Source: Pseudomonas sp. (GTDB taxonomy: Bacteria; Pseudomonadota; Gammaproteobacteria; Pseudomonadales; Pseudomonadaceae). From it: a DNA stretch of 64,000 nucleotides. Numbering within the stretch: position 1 is the stretch's first letter; each line of letters opens with the position of its first letter. This document shows, piece after piece, positions 45,546 to 55,388 of this stretch. Made by a program: the position numbers and the translations under genes. Below the pieces are notes generated by a model, which worked only from the letters and a program-made list of their open reading frames with translations, was not told the origin of the DNA and did not search any database. Where the stretch lies: contig NZ_JASLGE010000027.1 in NCBI RefSeq assembly GCF_030150285.1, forward strand, positions 62,001 to 126,000, read 5' to 3'.

Positions 45546-46241
45546 TTAAACCGGGCAGCCCTTGGCGCGCAGAATGGCGTCAAAACGGTCCGGGTCCAGC
45601 GTGCCTTCTTCGATAGCCTTGAGGGTCGCTTGTTCGCGGGCCAGCAGGTCGTGGCAGCGCTTGAGCAACTCGGGCAGTTCCGTGCGTGAAGCGGCCACGA
45701 CGCCGTCGCCGTCGCCAATCATCAGGTCGCCGGGCATCACCAGCATGCCAGCGCACGAGATGGGGACGTTGATTTCACCGCCGCCGTCGGTGCTCGGCCC
45801 ACGATGAACGCCACCGATGGCGTAGGCCGGCAGCTCACCGGTTTGCCATTCGTCCAGGTCGCGCAGGGCACCGTTGATGACGACACCGACAATCCCGGCC
45901 TTGAGGGCCATGGCACGCATGATGCCGCCGAACACGGCGCGGGTCAGGTCGGCGCTGCCGTCGATGACCAGCACATCGCCAGGGCGGGCCATTTGCATGG
46001 CTTTGAGGATCATCAGGTTGTCGCCCGGGCGTACCCGCACGGTCAAGGCGCTGCCCAGCATCGGGCGGTTGCCGTGGAAGGGTTTGAGGCCCAGGCCGCC
46101 GACGTTACGGCCCAGGCAGTCGCTGACGGCGGCAGCGGGGATCTTGCTGAACTCGGTCAGCCATTTTGGATCGAGAGGTTCGGCGTTTGGGTTTATCAGA
46201 AAGCCGGTAGGCCATTTGCTCGAAGAGACGACATCAAACAT
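45546..46241 (-). CDS. RraA-like / HMG aldolase-family protein
   Basis: 231 residues. RraA fold with the conserved region AVSDCLGRNVGGLGLKPF, GSALTVRVRPGDNLMILKAM, VIDGSADLTRAVFGGIM and VVINGALRDLDEW (Gly-Asn/Arg-Asp of the metal-dependent aldolase site). Most such proteins in Pseudomonas are 4-hydroxy-4-methyl-2-oxoglutarate / 4-carboxy-4-hydroxy-2-oxoadipate aldolases; RNase E regulation is the alternative. No aromatic pathway gene is adjacent, so the function stays open. Confidence 0.8.
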   Translation of the reverse strand: MFDVVSSSKWPTGFLINPNAEPLDPKWLTEFSKIPAAAVSDCLGRNVGGLGLKPFHGNRPMLGSALTVRVRPGDNLMILKAMQMARPGDVLVIDGSADLTRAVFGGIMRAMALKAGIVGVVINGALRDLDEWQTGELPAYAIGGVHRGPSTDGGGEINVPISCAGMLVMPGDLMIGDGDGVVAASRTELPELLKRCHDLLAREQATLKAIEEGTLDPDRFDAILRAKGCPV

Positions 46242-46384
46242 GAAAACCTCTTGGCCAGGCAGGTGCTGGCATGTCGGGTGGGGCGGGGGGGTGTGGCATA
46301 AAGCGAGGCACTAGAGTAGGCCTGCGTTGAGGCCGGGGCAAGCGGGAGCAGATGAAACCAGGAGCCGGCAGGCCTGGCCACTGC

Positions 46385-46459
46385 CACAGGCTGCGATTGA
46401 GCCCGAAGGAGGCGTCCTGTTGCAGAACGAGTTTCCTTGGGCCCTTATCGCAGCCTGCG
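46385..46459. repeat. Inverted repeat of the GCAGGCTGCGA family
   Basis: Arms CACAGGCTGCGA (46385-46396) and TCGCAGCCTGCG (46448-46459), 11 of 12 bases pairing; related to 38164-38263. Confidence 0.6.
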
Positions 46460-46473
46460 TCAGCGACGACAGG

Positions 46474-48168
46474 TTATGGCTGCACCTCACGCATCGGCTT
46501 GCCACGCACCGGTGCATCACCGGCCACGTAGTAGTCAGCCGTGCTGCGCGGCAGCGGCTGACGGCCGCGAATCTTGTCGGCGATTTTCTCGGCAATCATG
46601 ATGGTCGGCGCGTTCAGGTTGCCGGTGGTGATCAGCGGCATGATCGACGCATCCACCACGCGCAGCCCTTGCAGGCCATGCACCCGGCCTTCGCCGTCAA
46701 CCACGGCCATGGCGTCGGTGCCCATCTTGCACGAGCAGGAGGGGTGGAACGCGGTCTCGGCGTGTTCACGAATGAAGGTGTCCAGCTCTGCATCGGTCTG
46801 CTTGTCGATGCCTGGGCTGATTTCGCGACCACGGTACGGGTCCAGCGCGGGTTGCTGCATGATTTCGCGGGTCAGGCGGATGCCGTCGCGAAACTCCTGC
46901 CAGTCCTGCTCGTCCGACATGTAGTTGAACAAAATGCTGGGGTACACGCGGGGGTCTCTGGACGTCACATTGACCCGGCCCCGGCTGTGGGAACGCATGG
47001 AGCCCATGTGCGCCTGGAAGCCATGCTCTTTGACGCCATTGCTGCCGTTGTAGTTAATCGCGACCGGCAGGAAGTGGTATTGAATGTTCGGCCATTCGAA
47101 GTGTTCGCGGGTACGGATAAAGCCCCCGGCTTCGAACTGGTTGCTGGCCCCGATGCCTTTGCCCAGGAACAGCCACTCGGCACCAATGGCCGGCTGGTTC
47201 CACCACAGCAGCGAGGGGTACAGCGACACGGGCTGGGTGCACGCGTATTGCAGGTACAGTTCCAGATGGTCCTGCAGGTTCTGGCCAACGCCCGGCAGGT
47301 CATGCACCACGGGAATTTCGAGGCTGTTCAGCAACTCGGCGGGACCTACGCCGGAGCGTTGCAGCACGCCAGGCGAGCCGATGGCACCGCTGCACAGCAA
47401 CACTTCCTTACGCGCCTTGGCCTCAATGCGCACATGGTTGTCGCCGGTCATGTAATGCACGCCGACCGCACGTTTGCCTTCGAACACAATCTTGTCGGTC
47501 AGGGCGTGGGTGACGATGGTCAGGGTCGAGCGCTGCTTGGCCGTGTCCAGGTAACCGCGTGCGGTGCTGGCGCGACGGCCGTTCGGCGTCACGGTGCGGT
47601 CCATCGGGCCGAAGCCTTCCTGCTGGTAGCCGTTCAAGTCGTCGGTGCGCGGGTAACCCGCCTGTACACCGGCTTCAACCATGGCGTGGAACAGCACGTT
47701 ATTGCCCGCTTTGGGCGTGGTCACACTGACCGGGCCATCGCCACCGTGGTAATCGTTGGGGCCGATGTCGCGGGTTTCGGCCTTGCGGAAATACGGCAGG
47801 CAATCCAGGTACGACCAGTCTTCCAGCCCCGGATTTTTCGCCCAGCCGTCATAGTCCATTGCGTTGCCGCGGATGTAGCACATGCCGTTGATCAGCGACG
47901 AACCGCCCAGGCCCTTGCCCCGGCCACATTCCATGCGACGGTTGTCCATGTGCGGCTCAGGGTCGGTCTCGAAGGCCCAGTTGTAACGGCGGCCTTGCAG
48001 CGGGAACGCCAGCGCCGCAGGCATCTGGGTACGGAAATCGAACCGATAATCCGGGCCGCCGGCTTCAAGCAGCAGCACGGTGACGCCTGGGTCTTCAGTC
48101 AGACGGGCCGCCAGGGTGTTACCGGCAGAACCGGCCCCTATGATGATGTAGTCGAATTCTTGGGACAT
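46474..48168 (-). CDS. betA: Choline dehydrogenase
   Basis: 564 residues. GMC flavoprotein that oxidises choline to betaine aldehyde (and on to betaine). Seen: FDYIIIGAGSAGNTLAARL (FAD), GGSSLINGMCYIRGNAMDYD (GMC signature 1), GAIGSPGVLQRSGVGP (signature 2), and catalytic His in the C-terminal AFHPSCSCKMG. Start 48168 (MSQEFDYII) chosen over an upstream in-frame codon. Downstream of betB in betIBA order, about 113 bases apart with a REP between. Confidence 0.95.
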   Translation of the reverse strand: MSQEFDYIIIGAGSAGNTLAARLTEDPGVTVLLLEAGGPDYRFDFRTQMPAALAFPLQGRRYNWAFETDPEPHMDNRRMECGRGKGLGGSSLINGMCYIRGNAMDYDGWAKNPGLEDWSYLDCLPYFRKAETRDIGPNDYHGGDGPVSVTTPKAGNNVLFHAMVEAGVQAGYPRTDDLNGYQQEGFGPMDRTVTPNGRRASTARGYLDTAKQRSTLTIVTHALTDKIVFEGKRAVGVHYMTGDNHVRIEAKARKEVLLCSGAIGSPGVLQRSGVGPAELLNSLEIPVVHDLPGVGQNLQDHLELYLQYACTQPVSLYPSLLWWNQPAIGAEWLFLGKGIGASNQFEAGGFIRTREHFEWPNIQYHFLPVAINYNGSNGVKEHGFQAHMGSMRSHSRGRVNVTSRDPRVYPSILFNYMSDEQDWQEFRDGIRLTREIMQQPALDPYRGREISPGIDKQTDAELDTFIREHAETAFHPSCSCKMGTDAMAVVDGEGRVHGLQGLRVVDASIMPLITTGNLNAPTIMIAEKIADKIRGRQPLPRSTADYYVAGDAPVRGKPMREVQP

Positions 48169-48209
48169 AAAATGCACCCTCTTTATCAATGGGTCAGAGC
48201 ACTTGAACC

Positions 48210-48268
48210 CTGTAGGAGCGAGCTGGCTCGCGATCTGTTGAGCTTTAAATAGCTCGCTCCTACAGGTC
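48210..48268. repeat. REP palindrome between betB and betA
   Basis: CTGTAGGAGCGAGCTGGCTC and TAGCTCGCTCCTACAG flank GCGATCTGTTGAGCTTTAAA. It sits inside the bet operon and could modulate read-through. Confidence 0.8.
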
Positions 48269-48281
48269 TTACGTATCGGAT

Positions 48282-49754
<1,473 letters not shown>

Positions 49755-49860
49755 AAGTCCTCGCAAGTGCAGAGTGGGGTGGGCGTTGGTCGAGCGTCAG
49801 GTGCCTTTTAACTGGGGCAACTCAGACGCTGAACAGTTCAAGGGTTAAGCGCATTGGGGC

Positions 49861-50457
49861 TTAACACGCTTGTTTCTTCGCCAGTTGAAGGTCCATGTAC
49901 TCGTAGCAGATCCGGTGCGCCTGTTGCGTGTCGAACGCATCGCCCGACAAGGCACCCCGCAACCATAGACCATCAATCAGCGCTGCCAGGCCGCGTGCGG
50001 CATGACGGGCATCTTTCAGCGGCAGAGACCGGCGGAATTGGCAGCACAGATTGGAATACAAACGGTGGTCGTTGATGCGCTGCAACCGGTGCAGCGACGG
50101 TTGATGCATGCTGGCAGACCAAAAGGCCAGCCAGGTTTTCATCGCCGGGCCATTCACCTGGCTGGCGTCGAAGTTGCCTTCGACAATCACCATCAGGTGG
50201 GCGCGTGGGCTGTCATCGGCCAGCGCTTTGCGGCGTTCGGCGACGTTTTCGATCAAGACGTTCATCAGGTACCGCATGGTGGCGGCAATCAGACCGTTTT
50301 TGTCCTGAAAGTAGTGGCTGATGATGCCGTTCGACACACCGGCCAAACGGGCAATCAGCGCAATGCTGGCATCCGCCATGCCCACCTGATCGACGGCCGT
50401 CAATGTGGCTTCGATCAACTGTTGGCGACGAATGGGTTGCATACCGACCTTAGGCAT
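49861..50457 (-). CDS. betI: Choline-responsive TetR repressor BetI
   Basis: 198 residues. TetR HTH at about 10-55: RRQQLIEATLTAVDQVGMAD, IALIARLAGVSNGIISHYFQ. The remaining helices match BetI (FWSASMHQPSLHRLQRINDH; LIDGLWLRGALS). Represses betIBA until choline binds. First gene of the operon; start 50457 (MPKVGMQPIRRQ). A 20-bp perfect palindrome lies 70 bases upstream. Confidence 0.95.
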   Translation of the reverse strand: MPKVGMQPIRRQQLIEATLTAVDQVGMADASIALIARLAGVSNGIISHYFQDKNGLIAATMRYLMNVLIENVAERRKALADDSPRAHLMVIVEGNFDASQVNGPAMKTWLAFWSASMHQPSLHRLQRINDHRLYSNLCCQFRRSLPLKDARHAARGLAALIDGLWLRGALSGDAFDTQQAHRICYEYMDLQLAKKQAC

Positions 50458-51024
50458 TGGGGGCTTTCTCCTGGGCCGGCGAACAGTGCAAGAAATGATC
50501 ACGGAACGGCAGCCAGTCTATTTTAAATTGATTGAACGTTCAATCAATAAAAATAAGCACTGCGACAGGGCGTCGCGAAAAATGCCGCTTCCTCACACAT
50601 AAATGGCGTAAAACGACACGGTTGATAGGCCGTAACCCGTATTTCCCTGGGGTGGGGCTGATATCCGGGTTTTCAGCGGTGCCTTTATATCACCCGACCG
50701 TTGCTCCCTGGCGGCTACCGCGCCTAAATGTGAAAGGCCAACACGTCCAGACGGCCTCAAAGCGACAGGGGAGGCTGGTCGGGATAGGGACATAACCTCT
50801 CCATGAAAGGGTGCCTGTAATATAGTGCGATACCTTCGGCAGGTTTATTCAATGAGATTGGATGATCGCCATTTACAGAAAAAATATACTTTTTGGATGT
50901 AGAGGGACTGTCACAAAAAGAAAAGTTTTCATTTCGCTTAAATAGTAAAAGCCAACCACTAACGCATCAGGTATTTAAATCCGTTAACCAGAATCTGTAG
51001 ATGGCCGATTTCAGGGCGTGACAT
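50458..51024. other. Intergenic region between betI and the inserted gene module
   Basis: 567 bases without a convincing gene. The left end holds the betI palindrome. From about 50820 it becomes AT-rich (AGAAAAAATATACTTTTTGG at 50876-50895, AAAAAGAAAAG near 50930), the likely promoter zone of the module and the left edge of foreign DNA. I looked for a HrpL box and an ExsA box and found neither in complete form. Confidence 0.6.
50528..50547. promoter_or_regulatory. BetI operator
   Basis: TTGATTGAACGTTCAATCAA, a perfect 20-bp palindrome 70 bases upstream of the betI start. TTGA-N..-TCAA with GAACGTTC centre is a typical TetR/BetI-type operator. Confidence 0.85.
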
Positions 51025-51531
51025 ATGAATTGTTTATCACATCGTAACTTAAGAACATTAACCTGCGCGTCGAGCCCGCGCATGTCTTACCCTTCGCCAC
51101 TCATTCAATTGCAAGGCTATTTGTCTGAGCATTACGATATTTACACAACACTGGAAAATAACACATTACTGTTGGAAACACGCGACGGAGACACCTGCTC
51201 CATTCAGTATAAAAATTATTTTGTGATCATTCGGCATTGTCAGAACCTTAAAAAACCACCACCGTCTACTTTAGATACTTTTGCGCTTTCTTTGTGTCTT
51301 CATTTTATAATAGTCGATACGAATGACCTGGAACTTAAAATCATGGGGTTTATGGCCTCTCATAAAAATCAAAAATGCACGCTTCAATACATTGAACATT
51401 TCCTGGATGTAACCTCCGCCTTCAAGAAGGCTCTGGACAATACCGCCTATGACGCGACTAGACACCCGCCGTCTTATACAGCAAGCGCAAAACGCTCTGC
51501 CTTCACAGATTTCACATGCGTTCGCACTTAA
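51025..51531 (+). CDS. Unrecognised small protein, type III chaperone-like secondary structure
   Basis: 168 residues (149 if ATG 51082, MSYPSPLIQLQG, is the start). AGGG precedes ATG 51025 at good distance, whereas 51082 has no Shine-Dalgarno. From residue 20 the order is helix (LIQLQGYLSEHYD), strands (NTLLLETRDGDTCSIQY, NYFVIIRH), helix (TLDTFALSLCLHF), strands (DLELKIMGFM, KCTLQYIEHF) and helix (DVTSAFKKALDN). This alpha-beta-beta-beta-alpha-beta-beta-alpha order is that of CesT/SpcU-type secretion chaperones. No sequence family was recognised. The last 83 bases overlap the next gene. Codon use and base composition are unlike neighbouring core genes. Confidence 0.65.
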   Translation: MNCLSHRNLRTLTCASSPRMSYPSPLIQLQGYLSEHYDIYTTLENNTLLLETRDGDTCSIQYKNYFVIIRHCQNLKKPPPSTLDTFALSLCLHFIIVDTNDLELKIMGFMASHKNQKCTLQYIEHFLDVTSAFKKALDNTAYDATRHPPSYTASAKRSAFTDFTCVRT

Positions 51532-51796
51532 CCTATCCAGTCATCCCGTGTTTACAATTGAGTACAGTAACAAGCAACTGCTGATATTGCTTCAGGATGT
51601 CTCCAGTGTTCAGTGTCACAGGGGCACCCAAGAGCATGATTTTTTCTTCGACAGCCCACTTTACTCATCCGCCATGGCGTTTAAATTACATCAGAATGAT
51701 CAAGCATTCAGAGCCATGATATCGACGCTGAAGCACCCTACCAGAAATAATATTATTCTTTTGGTAGATGAGTTTTTAAGCGTTCACACTCGCTAA
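51449..51796 (+). CDS. Second unrecognised small protein, possible chaperone
   Basis: 115 residues in the +1 frame relative to the previous gene. Begins with a helix (TRRLIQQAQNALPSQISHAF), then two strands (PVFTIEYSNKQLLILLQDVS), a helix (SSAMAFKLHQNDQAFRAMIS) and a strand plus helix (NNIILLVDEFLSV). No family was recognised. It overlaps the previous gene by 83 bases; no later ATG gives a sensible protein. Its TAA is followed by TCA and then ATG of the large gene in the same frame, so the two proteins are separated by a single stop codon and are very likely coupled. Confidence 0.6.
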   Translation: MTRLDTRRLIQQAQNALPSQISHAFALNLSSHPVFTIEYSNKQLLILLQDVSSVQCHRGTQEHDFFFDSPLYSSAMAFKLHQNDQAFRAMISTLKHPTRNNIILLVDEFLSVHTR

Positions 51797-51799
51797 TCA

Positions 51800-54091
51800 A
51801 TGACCGAAAAACCTCTTATGCGCGTCGAAACCAAAACCAATACTCCCGCTCCCGTTGTCACTCCTTTATCGGCCATCGGCACGGTACCGATGCGTTCAGA
51901 AAACCAGCTGGTTAACGCTGCTGCCACGCTCAATATCGAGACCAAACCGTTAACCGAACATTTAAGGTTAACGAACGCCGGCGCATCGCAACCAAGTTTT
52001 ACCACGCTGACCAGCACTCAACAGATTGCTGATACGCTTATGAGGGAAATCAAATCACACTCACCTGCTGGCGATACGCTCCAGCGATTTGAACGCCTTC
52101 ATGAAAAAATCATGGCGGGGCAGCCTTCCGGAAAGCTGGACAAGGCAACGTTGATCAACGCTTATAATTTCACTCGGCAAGCGGAGCATTTTTTTGATAA
52201 AGACGAGGCGCTGAAGGGGCGAAGGTCCCCGGAGAGTCACGTATTGGCCCGTGCTTTGAAATGGCAGTTTCGCGCGGCAATAGGCCTCGATCTAAAAAAC
52301 CATCTTGATGCAAAACTCCAGGGTATGCAGCGCTATATAGAGGACGGTGGGTCACTCTTAAAGGCCAGTAAAGTGGGCCTGAAAGTTCCTCTAGACCCGC
52401 TGAAAACTGTTTCGACGGATGTATATTACGCCACCGATACAACGCTCACCTCAACGCCTGCGAAATACATCATCAAAACGACAACCGACGGTATTGGTGT
52501 CAACCTGAAGGCCTCTCTCTCAGAGTTGTTGAAAGTGGAAGGCCATCTTGAGTTGAAAAAATTCGAGAGCCAGAAATATGAAACGCTGAGCGATTACGTC
52601 AATGCCAACAGCACACTGATATCCAGTTGGCTCGATCAGAGCAAGTCTGCCACCCTGCTTAATATGCGCGATCTCCTTGAGATAGCAACGCATTTTGAGA
52701 GTGATTTGTTTATGGCCAATATGAGTCAGCCGTTCATTCGTGATAAATTGGTATCGCTTGATACACCCGACATTACCCTTAACGCCTTCCAGGCCTTGGC
52801 CGTCCCGCTCGAAACCGAAACTGGAACTATTATAAATAAAGGGGCGTCCCTGTCGTTGAATGCTTTCGAAGCGATAAAGGCAAGTGCCAGCGTGGACGTC
52901 GAAATCAAGTCATCAAAAAAGTATAAAGTACTGGACGCTATAGAAGTGGCGGATGCTCATCCTGCTGCCGCCAAGTCCATTCTTGCACTGGGGCCTCAAA
53001 CAATGGATGCCAAGGCATTAATCAGTGCCCTAAAGCAGCATGTTCAGAGCAGCAGCGACGCTTATACGCGTCAGGTTTGCGCAAATACTGCGCCGCCGGT
53101 TATGCGAGAAACACTGGCAAAAATTAAAATGACCTCCAAGGGCTTGCAAGCACAATACGCCGCACTAAAGTTAAATAATCAGATTGATGGGGCGTCGGAT
53201 AAGGAGATTCGAAAGCTATTGGCAGAGCATGCATTTATATTGCGCCCCCACGAGCTTAAAACCTATAAAGTTAAAGCTGATAAACACATCACAACCGCTG
53301 CGCCACAAAAACGGCTCGAACTCAATCACATCGCGAAAGCGGATGCAGGGGTAACCGCGAAGTTTATTAAAGTCAAGGATGATGATCCACATCTCAGCGG
53401 TGATTATTTGGAGTTGACGACTCATGGGCAACTAAAAACGATGGAGACGCTGGAGTCTGCGATCCAAACAGCACTGAGCGGTTTGGCGACGCCGCTGGTC
53501 ACGTTTTCTCTTGCCTCTGTGACATCGACATTGGGGGGGATTATGTTCCGTCAAGCTCACGGCCTCTCCAATACCTGCTTGATGAAGTTAAACGATCACG
53601 GCCCCACCGTGCTGTTGAATCAGCAGTTTGTTACCAAGGAAAATCGTTTAGAGGCGTCTTTACCTGTCAGTGTCGCAGGTCAAATCAGTCTTGAGGACAC
53701 CTTGTCTGAACAAACACTGCTCAGTGAGCAATTGGGTACTGAGTCGCTTGAGTTTATTTTGCCGACGGCACGCAAGCGATTGAGTCTGGATGACAGCACG
53801 TGGTGGGATAGCTACGTAAAAGACCATGAAAAGGATTTCGGCTCGCTGATTAAAAACATTGCCTCGTCGCCGGAAAACTCACTGCTGATGCGAGAGCTCA
53901 ACACAATGCGGGGGCTTAATGACACCCTCCAAGGCTCCGTTAATCGCCTGACAAGCCAAGCTAAAAATTATGAGAAAGAGCCGAGCCCGGAAAACTTCAA
54001 CCATGCTAACGAGGCATTGAAAGTACTGCTCAATGATTACGTTACGACGCACTACAGCAAGGAAGTTGCCAAAGCCTGGTCATTCTCTTGA
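51800..54091 (+). CDS. Unrecognised 763-residue protein, candidate secreted effector
   Basis: 763 residues (757 if ATG 51818, MRVETKTNTPAP, is used). The first 50 residues are rich in Thr, Pro, Ala and Ser, with no Sec signal and no membrane helix, like type III effector N-termini and like the ExoU-like protein here. Middle: two related beta-rich segments, 233-270 and 347-382, each with a KY-x-x-L element (SQKYETLSDY; SKKYKVLDAI). C-terminal 100 residues are helical and end in HYSKEVAKAWSFS, near the ExoU-like ending VEMAKAWRIT, with PENFNHANEAL comparable to SADDFNRSLDD. No catalytic motif was recognised. It starts 3 bases after a small chaperone-like gene. Effector function is inference. 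Confidence 0.65.
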   Translation: MTEKPLMRVETKTNTPAPVVTPLSAIGTVPMRSENQLVNAAATLNIETKPLTEHLRLTNAGASQPSFTTLTSTQQIADTLMREIKSHSPAGDTLQRFERLHEKIMAGQPSGKLDKATLINAYNFTRQAEHFFDKDEALKGRRSPESHVLARALKWQFRAAIGLDLKNHLDAKLQGMQRYIEDGGSLLKASKVGLKVPLDPLKTVSTDVYYATDTTLTSTPAKYIIKTTTDGIGVNLKASLSELLKVEGHLELKKFESQKYETLSDYVNANSTLISSWLDQSKSATLLNMRDLLEIATHFESDLFMANMSQPFIRDKLVSLDTPDITLNAFQALAVPLETETGTIINKGASLSLNAFEAIKASASVDVEIKSSKKYKVLDAIEVADAHPAAAKSILALGPQTMDAKALISALKQHVQSSSDAYTRQVCANTAPPVMRETLAKIKMTSKGLQAQYAALKLNNQIDGASDKEIRKLLAEHAFILRPHELKTYKVKADKHITTAAPQKRLELNHIAKADAGVTAKFIKVKDDDPHLSGDYLELTTHGQLKTMETLESAIQTALSGLATPLVTFSLASVTSTLGGIMFRQAHGLSNTCLMKLNDHGPTVLLNQQFVTKENRLEASLPVSVAGQISLEDTLSEQTLLSEQLGTESLEFILPTARKRLSLDDSTWWDSYVKDHEKDFGSLIKNIASSPENSLLMRELNTMRGLNDTLQGSVNRLTSQAKNYEKEPSPENFNHANEALKVLLNDYVTTHYSKEVAKAWSFS

Positions 54092-54174
54092 TCACGTGGC
54101 GTTCAAGCATGACGGTGACACGCTGGGCATCGGCAAAGCTGCCGCCACTTTGATTAACCCCTCACGCCTGCTAG

Positions 54175-54192
54175 CCCTCTCTTGGGAGAGGG
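54175..54192. terminator. Hairpin between the 763-residue gene and choV
   Basis: CCCTCTC (54175-54181) / GAGAGGG (54186-54192) in the 118-base gap between the convergent genes. No T-run; may end both transcripts. Confidence 0.5.
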
Positions 54193-54209
54193 TCAGGGAG
54201 AGGCCGCGT

Positions 54210-55388
54210 TTACCCCAGATTCTTGCCCAGTAACGCGTGATACAGCTCGGTATCACCGAGGATGCCCACCACTTTTTGATTGTCGTGCAGCACCAGTTTA
54301 TTGCCGGTCTGGTAGCGAATTTGCAGTGCGTCGCGCATGCCAATGCTGCTGTCCACCAGCGTGGGGCGACGGCCCAGGCTTTCGACGGCCTGCCCGCTGT
54401 GCCAATGCTGCAAGTCCAGTTCGCCTGTGCCCTGACGCACGCCTTTGATGGTGTTGCCTTCCGCCAGGTCAATCCAGGAGTCATCGCCCGGGTCAATGCA
54501 CACTGACCCGTTGATGCGTTTGCAACTGTCCAGCGGGCGCATCAGGCTGCGCCCGCACAGTACGTTGAGGGGGTTGGTGTGGGCGACGAAGGTGCGCACA
54601 TAGTCGTCAGCCGGGTTGAGCACGATTTCTTCAGGCTTGCTGTACTGAATGATCTTGCCGTCTTTCATGATGGCAATGCGGCTGCCCAGTTTCAGTGCTT
54701 CGTCCAGGTCATGGCTGACAAACACGATGGTCTTGCTGAGTTTGCGTTGCAGTTCCAGCAGTTCGTCCTGCAGGCCCTGGCGGATCAACGGGTCGAGGGC
54801 GGAGAACGGTTCGTCCATCAACAAAATATCGGCGTCCATCGCCAGCGCACGGGCCAGGCCTACGCGCTGCTGCATGCCGCCGCTGAGCTCATCCGGTTTT
54901 TTATTGCGCCATTGAGTCAGGCCCACCAGTTCCAGCTTTTCGTCCACCAGCTTACGCCGCTCCTTTTCGGGGCGGCCCTGCATTTCGAGGCCAAAGCTGA
55001 TGTTTTCGCGCACCGTCAGCCACGGCATCAGGGCAAACTTTTGGAACACCATGGCGATGCGCTGGGTGCGCATCATTTTCAGTTCGGCCGGGGTGCACGA
55101 GGCGATATCGATCTGCCGGCCTTCATGCTCCACAAAGAGCTGGCCGCGGCTAACGGTATTGAGGCCGTTGATACAGCGCAGCAGGCTGGATTTGCCCGAA
55201 CCGGACAAGCCCATCAGCACGCAGATTTCGCCTTTGTCGATGTCCAGGCTGGCTTTTTCGACACCGACGATTTGCCCGGTTTTCTTCAGGATCTGATCCC
55301 GCGACAGGCCTTGGTCCAACAGGCCCAGCGCCTCGCGCGGGTCTCTGGCAAAAATCACATCCACGTTATCGAAGCGAATAATACTCAT
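54210..55388 (-). CDS. choV: Choline ABC transporter ATP-binding protein
   Basis: 392 residues. ABC ATPase: Walker A GLSGSGKSSLLRCI, signature LSGGMQQRVGLARAL, Walker B ILLMDEPFSALDPL, then a C-terminal CBS-like regulatory part (RDALQIRYQTGNKLVLHDNQ). Matches the ProV/OpuAA-type ATPase CbcV/ChoV. Powers import of choline, betaine or carnitine via ChoW. Its start overlaps the choW stop by ATGA. Third gene of choXWV. Confidence 0.93.
   Translation of the reverse strand: MSIIRFDNVDVIFARDPREALGLLDQGLSRDQILKKTGQIVGVEKASLDIDKGEICVLMGLSGSGKSSLLRCINGLNTVSRGQLFVEHEGRQIDIASCTPAELKMMRTQRIAMVFQKFALMPWLTVRENISFGLEMQGRPEKERRKLVDEKLELVGLTQWRNKKPDELSGGMQQRVGLARALAMDADILLMDEPFSALDPLIRQGLQDELLELQRKLSKTIVFVSHDLDEALKLGSRIAIMKDGKIIQYSKPEEIVLNPADDYVRTFVAHTNPLNVLCGRSLMRPLDSCKRINGSVCIDPGDDSWIDLAEGNTIKGVRQGTGELDLQHWHSGQAVESLGRRPTLVDSSIGMRDALQIRYQTGNKLVLHDNQKVVGILGDTELYHALLGKNLG

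Larger units (their letters stand above)
50820..54170. mobile_element. Putative horizontally acquired island in the bet-cho locus
   Basis: The stretch is visibly AT-richer than flanking genes (clearest at 50820-51800), and its three genes are not part of the choline pathway. In the Pseudomonas order I remember, a betT transporter gene lies between betI and the choXWV operon; here it is replaced by this module. No integrase, IS end, tRNA or attachment repeat was found, so borders are approximate and mobility is inference. Confidence 0.5.

Noticed and set aside
46327..48252. Long plus-strand open frame (over 600 codons) opposite betA
   Set aside because: Mirror of betA; the antisense frame has no family motif and arises from high GC codon bias.
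50920..50940. A-rich tract that could be an ExsA site
   Set aside because: The TnAAAAnA core is not met at proper spacing to a -10 box.
50956..50962. CCACTAA that could be the second half of a HrpL (hrp) box before the inserted module
   Set aside because: No GGAACC lies 15-16 bases upstream, so the box is incomplete.
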